Below are positions 51,736 to 59,782 of a stretch of DNA of 64,000 nt, piece after piece. Every line of letters starts with the position of its first letter. Within the stretch, counting starts at the first letter, position 1. A program made the position numbers and the translations under genes. The notes beneath the pieces are model-generated. The model was not told where the DNA came from. It did no database searches and saw nothing but the letters and a program-made list of their open reading frames with translations. Location of the stretch: positions 1 through 64,000 of the IMG/VR virus record IMGVR_UViG_3300021087_000654. One strand, given 5' to 3'. This DNA is from a virus.

Positions 51736-52674
51736 CTATGATGTTGTTCCAATAATTGTTTTTTGTGTAACGCCACTAGAATTTTTTACTAGTAGAGTTG
51801 ACGCATTAGATAGATTAGCCATAGTGATAGAACCACCAGTTATTGCAACTGCATTAGCATTTTGAGCAGCCATAGTACCTATTGTACCTAAAGCTATATT
51901 AACAAAAGCACTACCGTTCCACTGTAAAATATCGCCACTTGCAATACTTGTCAAAGTGACATCGTTCATTTCTGATATTTGGTCTTCAGCGGATACAGCA
52001 GTTAAAATTGAACTGTCTACATATTGTTTTGTTGCAATACCTAAATTTTTTGTTGGGTTACCAAATATTACAACCTCACCTGTACTATCTCCTTCTAACC
52101 AAGTTGTCAAAGTAGAACCATCTGATCCTGCAATTATCATTGCTCTAGTTTCACCGGTAGTATTACCAGCAGCATTTCCTATAATAACATTACCTGATCC
52201 AGTTTCTATAGTTTGACCTGCATTATAACCTACAAAAGTGTTTTGTTGTCCTGCATTTACTCTTAAACCTGCGTTTGCACCAAATAAAGTATTTCTTTGT
52301 CCTGTTGCGTCTTTACCTGCTGAGTGACCTACAGCTGTACTTTTACTGTTAGAGGTCATTGATTCTAAAGCTGCAAACCCCACGGCAACGTTATCGTCTC
52401 CTGAAGTAATTGCTCTTAAAGATGTTTTACCAACAGCAACGTTTTCTTGAGCTGCACTCAAAGTACCTGTCACCGAGTGACCGATCATTAAAGAGTTTGA
52501 GAAGTTTGCTCCTTCTTGTTTACCTGTAATAATACCAGTACTTAAATTTGTACCGTCTCCTATAGTACTATAGATTTCGTTAAAGTTATCGTTGATTAAA
52601 TCTCCACCTGCTCTAATAGTAGAACCTGTACCGTCATTTGGAGCTGAACCGATTGATATTGTTTGTTTTGCCAT
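51736..52674 (-). CDS. Putative tail-fibre protein with head-like repeats
   Basis: A 312-residue protein. The N-terminus ISIGSAPNDGTGSTIRAGGDLINDNFNEIY is a common start for marine phage tail proteins. The middle (about 75-170) repeats NVAVGxxALxxMT / STAVGHSAGK / NTFVGYNAGQ, like the beta-prism head repeats of trimeric adhesins. The C-terminus TLLVKNSSGVTQKTIIG is the shared tail motif. It lies between the gp7-like and gp8-like genes, where T4 has none, and has two late boxes upstream. A short fibre or adhesin is inferred. Confidence 0.75.
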   Translation of the reverse strand: MAKQTISIGSAPNDGTGSTIRAGGDLINDNFNEIYSTIGDGTNLSTGIITGKQEGANFSNSLMIGHSVTGTLSAAQENVAVGKTSLRAITSGDDNVAVGFAALESMTSNSKSTAVGHSAGKDATGQRNTLFGANAGLRVNAGQQNTFVGYNAGQTIETGSGNVIIGNAAGNTTGETRAMIIAGSDGSTLTTWLEGDSTGEVVIFGNPTKNLGIATKQYVDSSILTAVSAEDQISEMNDVTLTSIASGDILQWNGSAFVNIALGTIGTMAAQNANAVAITGGSITMANLSNASTLLVKNSSGVTQKTIIGTTS

Positions 52675-52683
52675 TTCTATCTC

Positions 52684-52704
52684 TATTTATATCCTATATT
52701 TATA
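52684..52704 (-). promoter_or_regulatory. Two T4-type late promoter boxes
   Basis: Perfect TATAAATA cores on the minus strand at 52697-52704 (overlapping the stop of the upstream gene) and 52684-52691. The nearer would give only a 4-base leader before the ATG at 52674. Confidence 0.7.
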
Positions 52705-55303
52705 CGTTTGCTTGGTCAAATTCATTATTAGTGCTATCAAATTTTATAGTATTTCCACTAAATGATTCTTCGCCTGGGAATGTAATATCTGCTGGAAAAG
52801 TGAAGTTGGTCTTTAACATAAAACCATTATCATCTTCATTTACATTAGTACCACTTATCATATTAAGTAGAGCTGTTGTACCATCTAAACTTGATCTAGT
52901 ACCAGTAACCTTTAATTCGTTTAATCTATTAAAAGTAATACCAGATGTACCATTAATACCACCTGCTCTATTGACAGTAACACCATATGCTGTATTAGCC
53001 CACTTGTTTATTGAAGAAAATCTAGGACCACAATATGCAAATCCTTGACTTATAGTTTTGTTCGTTCCAACTTTTCTTCTTATTCTTAAACTTAATCTAA
53101 CACCTATAGGCGCTCTTGATAAAGTCACGTCTCTAGTTGTAGTAGCAAAATATGGATATACTACTGCTGGAGAAGCATAGTATGAATCTGATCTTAAACT
53201 TGTTCCATCATCTATTGTTCCTAATCTTCTACCAAATACAGTAGAAAATATTAATTTCATCATTGAAATTATTGGTTCGCCAATTGTACCTGTGTTAAGA
53301 GCCTCTGCTATGCTAACTTGCATATTAATTCTACTCTCTAAATCAACTTGACCTGTAAAATAGAAACCTGAAGTATGCATTGTTTTTTTAAATGCGTCTC
53401 TCCATAAATTAATTGAGTTACCTACTTTTAATACATAAGAATAATCTTGATAGTATAAACTATCTTGTACTTTCATAGTATTTTCTGAAAGGAATCCTTT
53501 TTCATTTAAGAATTTACCATCTGTATCTACTACAGCAGCGACATTTACAGTTGTTGTAGTTAAATCTAAATATTTTAAAGTACCACTAGCACCTGAAGTT
53601 GTTACTGTTTCATTTAATTGAAAAGTACCTGATACATTTTTTACTTTTAATATATTTCTATCTGTATCCCAATCTGTTACTAATCCTGTTGCACCTGAAG
53701 AAGCACCTGTTAAAGTTAATGCATTTGCAAAATTTCCTGTAACACCTGTCAAAAATAAATTTTGTACAAAAGATAATGTTGGAGGTGTAGGAGAATTTTG
53801 ATATTTAATACCTAAATTTGTTGTTGTTATTCCTAAAACTTTTCCTACTTCTGTACCATAAGATAATAAGTTTGCATTTGCACCAGCTGAAGATGTTACC
53901 GTAACTGTTGGTAAAGTTTTATATCCGTCACCACCATTATATAAGTAAACGTCTGTAATATCTCCTGTACCTGTATCTGATTCAAAAACAATTTTATCTC
54001 CTGTAAGATGATCTCCTGAAGTTGTCTGATCTTCTAATACTACATGATCTGTATCTTCATGTGCTACAGCACCATTAACAACAGTAACTACACCTTTAGC
54101 ACCTGATCCAAATGTTCCTGTATTTGCAAAACTTAATTCATCTCCAATTTCATAACCAGAACCCCCGGCGTCAACAATAACTTCCGTTAATTTACCAGAA
54201 CCAACATCACTAACTTGAAAAGCAGCTTGTTCTCCACCACCTGTGACTGTTATAATATCGTCTGTAGTATATAAATTACCGTCATTAGTAATTGTTTTTG
54301 TTCCTGGTATTCCTGAAATATTTGCTAAAATATAATAATCGTCTGTATCAGTTGCTGTACCTTGTATTTCTTCATCTACTTGAAAAGTACCTATGATAGT
54401 ATCTTTGTTTATAGTAACTTCAGAAACTTCATTAGCACCAATATAAAATTTAGTAACATGTTCTATTATTGCTGTTGCGTTAGAAGTATTACCTGTAATT
54501 TTTCTTCCAACTAAAGATGAAGTATTACCTTGTGTAGCTATTACTCTTAAAACTGTTTTAGTATCCCATTTACCGTCAGATACTTTCATCAAGTTTTCTC
54601 TAGGATAAAATGTTTCAGAGCTATCGTTAAATAATATTCTAAAAAATAATTCGTGGCCTTTTTGTGTGCCTTTTAGTTTATATAACGATTTAATATTTTT
54701 TATTAAATTTCTTTTGTTTAATCCTGAAGCTAAATTTTCTGGTATAGTTTGAAAGAACTCGTCCCTAAAACTATCTAAAAAATTTGAAATAACTTTATCA
54801 GGATCCCTAAAGTTTGTTAATTGTTGAATAGTATTAACTGGATTAGGTCTATATAAATTAACAACAGCTGACGCATTAGAAATTGAACCAACAACTATTT
54901 CGCCAACTATAAATTTATCTTGTGATGATATGAATAATCTATTATTAATTAAATCTTCCGTTAATACTGTAGCTGTTGCTTTAGAAGTTTGTCCTGTTAT
55001 AGTTTCTTTAAATGTAAATTTACCATATGTACTATCTTCTAATATAATTTTATCATCTAAATCTAATTGTGTATGTTCAGCACCAAGTGATCCACCATCT
55101 AATACTAAATTGTTAGCAACACCTGTTTGATTTTCTAAAGTTATTCCGTCTGTAGTTTGAATAGAAGTTACCTGTAATTCGGCAGCCTCCATAAATTGAA
55201 AATAAGTTTTTAAGAACTCTACAAATTTTGGGTGATCGTCAACTACGAAATCCGGTAGTTGAGTCGGTATTAAGTTGGAAATTTTATTATCAAATTTCGC
55301 CAT
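52700..55303 (-). CDS. gp7: Baseplate wedge protein, gp7-like
   Basis: An 867-residue protein (T4 gp7 is 1032). The N-terminus FDNKISNLIPTQLPDFVVDDHPKFVEFLKTYFQFMEA is a conserved start of large baseplate proteins in marine T4-like phages. The middle has multiple GSGYEIGDEL / NDGNLYTTDDIITVTGGG beta repeats. The C-terminal region (LSLRIRRKVGTNK) is basic. Direct sequence similarity to T4 gp7 is not evident to me; the call relies on its place after gp25 and gp6 and its size. Confidence 0.65.
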   Translation of the reverse strand: MAKFDNKISNLIPTQLPDFVVDDHPKFVEFLKTYFQFMEAAELQVTSIQTTDGITLENQTGVANNLVLDGGSLGAEHTQLDLDDKIILEDSTYGKFTFKETITGQTSKATATVLTEDLINNRLFISSQDKFIVGEIVVGSISNASAVVNLYRPNPVNTIQQLTNFRDPDKVISNFLDSFRDEFFQTIPENLASGLNKRNLIKNIKSLYKLKGTQKGHELFFRILFNDSSETFYPRENLMKVSDGKWDTKTVLRVIATQGNTSSLVGRKITGNTSNATAIIEHVTKFYIGANEVSEVTINKDTIIGTFQVDEEIQGTATDTDDYYILANISGIPGTKTITNDGNLYTTDDIITVTGGGEQAAFQVSDVGSGKLTEVIVDAGGSGYEIGDELSFANTGTFGSGAKGVVTVVNGAVAHEDTDHVVLEDQTTSGDHLTGDKIVFESDTGTGDITDVYLYNGGDGYKTLPTVTVTSSAGANANLLSYGTEVGKVLGITTTNLGIKYQNSPTPPTLSFVQNLFLTGVTGNFANALTLTGASSGATGLVTDWDTDRNILKVKNVSGTFQLNETVTTSGASGTLKYLDLTTTTVNVAAVVDTDGKFLNEKGFLSENTMKVQDSLYYQDYSYVLKVGNSINLWRDAFKKTMHTSGFYFTGQVDLESRINMQVSIAEALNTGTIGEPIISMMKLIFSTVFGRRLGTIDDGTSLRSDSYYASPAVVYPYFATTTRDVTLSRAPIGVRLSLRIRRKVGTNKTISQGFAYCGPRFSSINKWANTAYGVTVNRAGGINGTSGITFNRLNELKVTGTRSSLDGTTALLNMISGTNVNEDDNGFMLKTNFTFPADITFPGEESFSGNTIKFDSTNNEFDQANV

Positions 55304-55309
55304 TGTTTA

Positions 55310-57151
55310 TTAATGACTTGTTGTAGTTGTATAGCCTACGCCAGCTTCGGATGAACCGCCTACAAAAGTATCTTCCTCTACAGTTATGTTTGAATTTGAA
55401 ACGTCTATCTCTACAACTTGGTTTCTAACTGGAACTATATCATTTGATTTTGGCGTAGCAGTTAATTCAATTACATTAGAAACAACACCTCTAATATTTG
55501 ATATTGAAGCTACGTTTAATGAATTTAAAGTTACCTGACCTGTTTCATAATTAATAGTACCTTGTGTTGAGTTAGCATATGTTTTAACACCACTTACTAG
55601 ATAATATCTTCTAATATTACCTTTACTATCATCATCTAAAAACATTTCATTATTACTACCTGAAACTTTAAATCCTGTTGATGTCAAAACTGGTGGATGA
55701 CTATCATGTGGATCCCATATTGCGTTTCTAAAATATATATCATATTTTGTTGAAGACGCTATAGTTGGTGTAAAATTCTTTCTCATTTTAATAGTTGTTA
55801 TATTTGATAAAATACTTGTATCAACACCATCTATTAAACCTGTTAATTTAGAAAATCTGAATACACCATCAAATTTTTGTAAAGTAGAACTATTATAATT
55901 TGTAATAGCTGTAACTATTTCTGATTTTAATGAATCATCGGATTTACTAGTACCTTTTTTATCGTACTTAGCAGTAGTAGTTAATAAAATTGATGTTGTT
56001 TCTGGATCAATAATTTCTGGTCTAACAGCCGCTACATTATAAGGTATTAATTCTTTTACAATAGAAGCTTTTGTTGCCTCGGTTAAAGTTGAACCTGAAG
56101 CTGCTTTTATTGAAATTTTTACTACACCATAAACTGGTGTTTCATCATCTTCTCCACCCCACGCACTAACTGATAATGCATTAGGATAAATTGATCTTAC
56201 TATTGTTTCGTAATCTGTTGCTGTGACAGCTCTATCTTGTGCTGTATATTGTAGAGGCGCATTAAATCTAATAGACTCTTTTTCTTCTTCGTCTGATCCG
56301 CCTTGAGCATTTGATTTAGTTGTTATGGTTACATTTGAAAATGCTCCAATACTAGAACCTAATTCAAATTTACTAGCGCCATTAGCTTCTTCTTGATTTG
56401 TAACAATATATTCTAAAATAACTATGTTACCATCTTCTAATTTATTTCCTATAACACCATCACCAAAGTAAACTTCAAATTTACCTGTATCTGTTTCTTG
56501 TAAGAAGTAAATTTTAGATGTATTATTTAAATTTCTTAAACCTGTAGCTAATGTGTAAGTATTTAATGTTGAATCTGATACAGAGTTTTGAATTGTTACT
56601 TTTAAAGTAGAAGTATCAGCGTCTATATTTCTTATCATAAAGCTTTGATCTGAATCAGAGCTATCAACTGTATATTTGAAAGTAACTAAAGTACCTTCGT
56701 ATAATTTAATATTTGAAAACTTATAAACACCGTTTAAAGGTGTGATTGTAATATCTTCGTTAGTAAGAAAGTTATATCCTGTTCCATCTACTGTAGTTGT
56801 AAACGTTGTTCCTTTATTCATTAATATACTTGAGCCTGAAGCGTTGTTAACTAAAATATCAATTTCAGCCATTGGCGCTCTAACAGATGATGGAGTATAA
56901 CCGATTGCTTTTGCTAATGAGACTATATTTTTTCTTATGTCAGCAGAATCTAAATAAGATTCATTTACAAACATATTGGCATTGAAACCAAGATAATGTG
57001 TATTGTAAGCTAACGTATCTAAAAGAACAGCAAAGCCTGATCCTTCAAAATTGTAGTCTGAAAATTCTGGTTGATTTTGTAAAAATGTTTTTAAGTTTGC
57101 TTTGACGTTATCAAAGTCAAAATCTGATACTACGAGTTTATTACTTGCCAT
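55310..57151 (-). CDS. gp6: Baseplate wedge protein, gp6-like (baseplate J)
   Basis: A 613-residue baseplate J-family protein (T4 gp6 is 660). The N-terminal FDFDNVKANLKTFLQNQPEFSDYNFEGSGFAVLLDTLAYNTHYLGFNANMFVNESYLDSA (written in parts in the family) is diagnostic. In the middle, QDRAVTATDYETIVRSIYPNALSVSAWGGEDD matches the J-domain. Its ATG overlaps the gp25 stop by one base. In T4 gp6 forms the inner baseplate ring together with gp25 and gp7. Confidence 0.93.
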   Translation of the reverse strand: MASNKLVVSDFDFDNVKANLKTFLQNQPEFSDYNFEGSGFAVLLDTLAYNTHYLGFNANMFVNESYLDSADIRKNIVSLAKAIGYTPSSVRAPMAEIDILVNNASGSSILMNKGTTFTTTVDGTGYNFLTNEDITITPLNGVYKFSNIKLYEGTLVTFKYTVDSSDSDQSFMIRNIDADTSTLKVTIQNSVSDSTLNTYTLATGLRNLNNTSKIYFLQETDTGKFEVYFGDGVIGNKLEDGNIVILEYIVTNQEEANGASKFELGSSIGAFSNVTITTKSNAQGGSDEEEKESIRFNAPLQYTAQDRAVTATDYETIVRSIYPNALSVSAWGGEDDETPVYGVVKISIKAASGSTLTEATKASIVKELIPYNVAAVRPEIIDPETTSILLTTTAKYDKKGTSKSDDSLKSEIVTAITNYNSSTLQKFDGVFRFSKLTGLIDGVDTSILSNITTIKMRKNFTPTIASSTKYDIYFRNAIWDPHDSHPPVLTSTGFKVSGSNNEMFLDDDSKGNIRRYYLVSGVKTYANSTQGTINYETGQVTLNSLNVASISNIRGVVSNVIELTATPKSNDIVPVRNQVVEIDVSNSNITVEEDTFVGGSSEAGVGYTTTTSH

Positions 57152-57576
57152 TATCTTAATCTTTCTAAAAATGTTTCTATTGTTACCGGCTCTGTTGTAC
57201 CTATAACATAAAACATTATTGTTAAGTGATAACTATTTCTATCAAGGTCTGGTCTAGCTAAAATTTGTACTAATTTAATTCTAGGCTCAAAATTATCAAG
57301 AACTTCGTTAACCTTTCTTTGTAAATTAAGCGCTGTAAGAGGTGTCATTGGTTCAAATAACATACTTCTAACATCACTGCCAATTTCTGGATGAAAAGGT
57401 CTCTCAAAGTGAGAAGTTTGTATTAAATTTCTAACACTTCGTTTAACAGCCTCTACATCGGTCAATTTGTTTACATCGTTAGTAACAGGATTACGACCAA
57501 AATTCAAATCCAAGTCTTTATAGATTCTATTTGCTCTTTTGCTATTGTTTGTATTGCTACTATCAAAGTTTGGCAT
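57151..57576 (-). CDS. gp25: Baseplate wedge protein, gp25-like
   Basis: A 141-residue gp25/lysozyme-fold baseplate protein (T4 132). YKDLDLNFGRNPVTNDVNKL, AVKRSVRNLIQTSHFERPF and HPEIGSDVRSMLFEP (about 20-75) match the family throughout. It joins tube and sheath assembly at the baseplate. Its late box (57582-57589) ends exactly 5 bases before the ATG and there is no Shine-Dalgarno sequence, predicting a leaderless message. It overlaps gp6 by one base. Confidence 0.95.
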   Translation of the reverse strand: MPNFDSSNTNNSKRANRIYKDLDLNFGRNPVTNDVNKLTDVEAVKRSVRNLIQTSHFERPFHPEIGSDVRSMLFEPMTPLTALNLQRKVNEVLDNFEPRIKLVQILARPDLDRNSYHLTIMFYVIGTTEPVTIETFLERLR

Positions 57577-57581
57577 GCTTA

Positions 57582-57589
57582 TATTTATA
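57582..57589 (-). promoter_or_regulatory. T4-type late promoter box, leaderless geometry, for gp25
   Basis: Perfect minus-strand TATAAATA, then TAAGC, then the gp25 ATG. It lies wholly within the 26-base gap after the PAAR gene. Confidence 0.65.
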
Positions 57590-57602
57590 CGACAATTGGT
57601 AA

Positions 57603-57902
57603 TTAACCGCTAAAAACATTTGATGATCCTGCAGTCATAGCTCCTGCGTCTGTACTATCGCCAATTCTTGCTACTGCTAAGCTATGTACTCTAACAGTTG
57701 AAGAGCCTACGTTAACAACTTTAACATGATCCGGGCAAGGAGGTATTGGAGGCGCTGGATGAGGTACAGTTGGATCGGTAACTCTAGCAATTAGAATACT
57801 ATTTGCTCTACAAGTACCTTGTCCTGGTGTATCAAGTATAGTTGAACCTACACAAGCATGTCCTGTACTTAAAGCGTCACCTTTTCTACTAACTGCTGGC
57901 AT
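57603..57902 (-). CDS. PAAR-domain spike tip protein
   Basis: A 99-residue PAAR protein, the sharp tip of the central spike (T4 gp5.4 position). MPAVSRKGDALSTGHACVG, then RVTDPTVPHPAPPIPPCPDH and VHSLAVARIGDSTDAGAM match the PAAR layout. Candidate metal ligands at the tip are the H15, C17 and later H/C residues. It overlaps the next upstream gene by one base and is followed by gp25. It should cap the gp5 spike encoded at 63727-64000. Confidence 0.9.
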   Translation of the reverse strand: MPAVSRKGDALSTGHACVGSTILDTPGQGTCRANSILIARVTDPTVPHPAPPIPPCPDHVKVVNVGSSTVRVHSLAVARIGDSTDAGAMTAGSSNVFSG

Positions 57903-58108
57903 TATCTTCCTATTTTGTCTTTTCTACCTAATGGTAATATTTGCCATTTGGTCATTTCCTGACCTTTTTTACTTACCCATTCAACGTATACCATTTTTTG
58001 TTTAACTTGATTTTGAAAAGATTTTACTGCTTTCTTAAATGAAGTTGATTCTATTATTTTTTCGCCTTTTTCATCATCTATAAATTTAAATTCTCGCATT
58101 TTACTCAT
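57902..58108 (-). CDS. Small hypothetical protein
   Basis: A 68-residue basic protein (MSKMREFKFIDDEKGEKIIES..., KKAVKSFQNQVKQKMVYVEWVSKKGQEMTKWQILPLGRK). Small proteins of this look occur near the PAAR gene in marine T4-like phages; function unknown. It has 8- and 1-base overlaps with its neighbours. Confidence 0.65.
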   Translation of the reverse strand: MSKMREFKFIDDEKGEKIIESTSFKKAVKSFQNQVKQKMVYVEWVSKKGQEMTKWQILPLGRKDKIGR

Positions 58109-58250
58109 TATTTTCCTCTATTTCTATATTTTCTTCAATTCTATTATATTGACAAACGACAATTTCGTAAATTCTGCCATTTTCATCTATTTCCGTTCTT
58201 TTTAGAAAATCATCGTGAGATTTATTTCCACAATTCATACAATAAGTCAT
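58101..58250 (-). CDS. Small protein with an N-terminal CxxC
   Basis: A 49-residue protein, MTYCMNCGNKSHDDFLKR..., with a zinc-ribbon-like CMNCG (C4, C7) and an acidic Glu-rich tail. Only one more cysteine (C33) follows, so a complete four-ligand zinc site is not present in one chain. It overlaps the 57902 gene by 8 bases, suggesting coupling. Confidence 0.55.
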   Translation of the reverse strand: MTYCMNCGNKSHDDFLKRTEIDENGRIYEIVVCQYNRIEENIEIEENNE

Positions 58251-58264
58251 AATATTATTTAGGT

Positions 58265-58453
58265 TTAAAAATTACAGCGAATATGAGCATAAATTTCATT
58301 TCCGGATAAATTTTTTGCATAATTTTTTACTGATTCTTGCTCAAACTCAAAAAAGCGACATTTTTCAACATTTTTTGAGCAAGAAACTAGAACAAAAAGC
58401 GAACAGACTAAAAAAAGCGCCATTTTACTTGATTTTTTTTCATTTTTGCTCAT
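58265..58453 (-). CDS. Small lipoprotein, possible spanin-type
   Basis: A 62-residue protein with a charged start, a hydrophobic stretch (MALFLVCSLFVLV, 11-23) and a lipobox LVSC (22-25, lipidated C25), then a 37-residue charged tail. The size and layout fit an outer-membrane lipoprotein such as an o-spanin, but no i-spanin or holin is recognised next to it. The ATG at 58453 is preferred; a longer upstream frame would run through the promoter region. A late box (58473-58480) lies upstream, consistent with late lysis-time expression. Confidence 0.55.
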   Translation of the reverse strand: MSKNEKKSSKMALFLVCSLFVLVSCSKNVEKCRFFEFEQESVKNYAKNLSGNEIYAHIRCNF

Positions 58454-58460
58454 TTTTTTG

Positions 58461-58489
58461 TTGACTTTTCTATATTTATCTGGTATAGT
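58461..58489 (+). promoter_or_regulatory. Sigma70-type early promoter
   Basis: TTGACT (58461-58466), a 17-base spacer and TATAGT (58484-58489): near-consensus -35 and -10. It should start transcription near 58496 and drive the plus-strand genes 58524-59375 with the host polymerase. It is the only such promoter noticed in the window. Confidence 0.8.
58473..58480 (-). promoter_or_regulatory. Late-type promoter box opposing the early promoter
   Basis: Minus-strand GATAAATA, inside the spacer of the plus-strand sigma70 promoter, 19 bases upstream of the lipoprotein ATG. Confidence 0.45.
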
Positions 58490-58523
58490 GGACCAATAAA
58501 TGAAAATAATAAAGGAAAACACT

Positions 58524-58697
58524 ATGAATACTTTTTTTAGTATTACAACTATACTTTCTGCTATAATGGCAGTTGGTTTCATTGAAGATTGTGGTGGTCA
58601 TTGTTTAGGAAACGATAACTGGCCAATGTTCTTTGTAATGTTTGGAATTATGTTAATTTCAGGCATATTAACACTATACACTATGGAGGGAAAATAA
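58524..58697 (+). CDS. Small membrane protein (probable early gene)
   Basis: About 57 residues with two probable membrane helices (FFSITTILSAIMAVGF and MFFVMFGIMLISGILTLY) and a short loop with CGGHCLG between them. The ATG at 58524 is chosen over that at 58500 because AAAGGA lies about 8 bases upstream and the promoter at 58461-58489 would leave almost no leader for the earlier ATG. Probably an early-expressed membrane protein; function unknown. TAATG overlap follows. Confidence 0.65.
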   Translation: MNTFFSITTILSAIMAVGFIEDCGGHCLGNDNWPMFFVMFGIMLISGILTLYTMEGK

Positions 58698-59080
58698 TGA
58701 CAATAGTTAACTTAAAAGCAACTTCTTTAGATGAAGGAGTTAAAAATATGATGAATGGTGCCAAGGCAGATTATGTTTCTTGGACTACCGACAAAAATGG
58801 TAACGTTTCTGACTACTCAAAAGAAGAAATCGCAAATTGGGATAATAAAACAAGAGTATCACAAGGTAAAAAGTACATTAGAGTTGTACGTGATGGTGGT
58901 GTTTTTGCATTTATCGTAATGAATGATTTTAAACACTTTAAAAAAGGCGATATATTAAAAGCGGCTGGTTATAATGCACCTGCTTTAAATTCTCCTAGAG
59001 GAAATGTACTAAATGGCAATTACCATATCAAATGGACTGGTCCTTTGTATATGGATTCACAAAGAAGATTAAGAGGATAA
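58697..59080 (+). CDS. Hypothetical protein (probable early gene)
   Basis: A 127-residue soluble protein: KYIRVVRDGGVFAFIVMNDFKHFKKGDILKAAGYNAPALNSPRGN suggests a compact beta-fold ending in a basic tail (SQRRLRG). No family recognised. It lies behind the sigma70 promoter, with TAATG coupling to the membrane protein. Confidence 0.65.
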   Translation: MTIVNLKATSLDEGVKNMMNGAKADYVSWTTDKNGNVSDYSKEEIANWDNKTRVSQGKKYIRVVRDGGVFAFIVMNDFKHFKKGDILKAAGYNAPALNSPRGNVLNGNYHIKWTGPLYMDSQRRLRG

Positions 59081-59081
59081 T

Positions 59082-59375
59082 ATGAATAGACGTGATAAAG
59101 TTTTTAGAAAAATAGTAAACCCATTATTACTTAAACATATGTTAGACCCATTTAAATATCAAGGGTCTTGTATAGCTGCTGGTATACCAATTAAGTATTT
59201 AAAATACTTTAAAGAAATTACTAGAGCTAAAAACGCCAAGAAAGTTAGATATAGATATAGAGGTTGTTCAAAACCGAACTATAAAAGACCTCAATCTTTT
59301 TGTCATATTTTTGGTGCTGATACATTTAGTTTATATTATAGAAATCCAAACAATAACTATTTTAGATATAATTAA
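59082..59375 (+). CDS. Small basic hypothetical protein (probable early gene)
   Basis: A 97-residue, Lys/Arg/Tyr-rich protein (pI clearly basic; KNAKKVRYRYRGCSKPNYKRP). A basic nature suggests nucleic-acid binding, inferred only. AAGAGGA precedes the ATG. It converges with the cytidylyltransferase gene with a 4-base overlap. Confidence 0.6.
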   Translation: MNRRDKVFRKIVNPLLLKHMLDPFKYQGSCIAAGIPIKYLKYFKEITRAKNAKKVRYRYRGCSKPNYKRPQSFCHIFGADTFSLYYRNPNNNYFRYN

Positions 59376-59782
59376 CTATCTATAATACGTTTTCTTAAAT
59401 CAGTGGTGGAGAACCTATGTTCTCTTTTATTGTAAACAATCTTTATGTGTTTCTTAACACATATCTCTTTACCAGTAAAATTCTTACCTTGATATTCTTC
59501 ACCTATAATTCTAACTGATATATTATACATTTGGAATATATCTTCTAAATCTTTTTCTGTTTCGTATGGTATAACTTCATCTACATATTTTATAGCATTA
59601 AGTTGTATACTTCTCTCTACCAATGTTTGTATTGGTTTTTTCTTTTCTTTTGGTCTATCTATAGTTGGATCAGTTTGTAATCCAACAATCAAGTAATCGC
59701 ATTCTTCTTTAGCGTCTTTTAACATCTGTACATGACCAGCATGTAACAAATCAAAAGCACTACACGTAAATCCTACTTTCAT
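59372..59782 (-). CDS. Cytidylyltransferase-like nucleotidyltransferase
   Basis: A 136-residue protein of the glycerol-3-phosphate/ethanolamine-phosphate cytidylyltransferase type (TagD-like). FDLLHAGHVQML has the HxGH at 14-17, RIIGEEYQGKNFTG matches the family's RxxDY-type region, and STTDLRKRI matches ISTTxLR. It activates a phosphate compound with CTP, e.g. for a CDP-alcohol or a sugar-like head group. Its ATG overlaps the SGNH-like gene by 4 bases. Confidence 0.88.
   Translation of the reverse strand: MKVGFTCSAFDLLHAGHVQMLKDAKEECDYLIVGLQTDPTIDRPKEKKKPIQTLVERSIQLNAIKYVDEVIPYETEKDLEDIFQMYNISVRIIGEEYQGKNFTGKEICVKKHIKIVYNKREHRFSTTDLRKRIIDS

Noticed and set aside
58265-58582. Longer 105-codon version of the lipoprotein frame
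   Set aside because: The extra N-terminal part runs through the early promoter and antisense to the early membrane protein; the lipoprotein signal fits the ATG at 58453.
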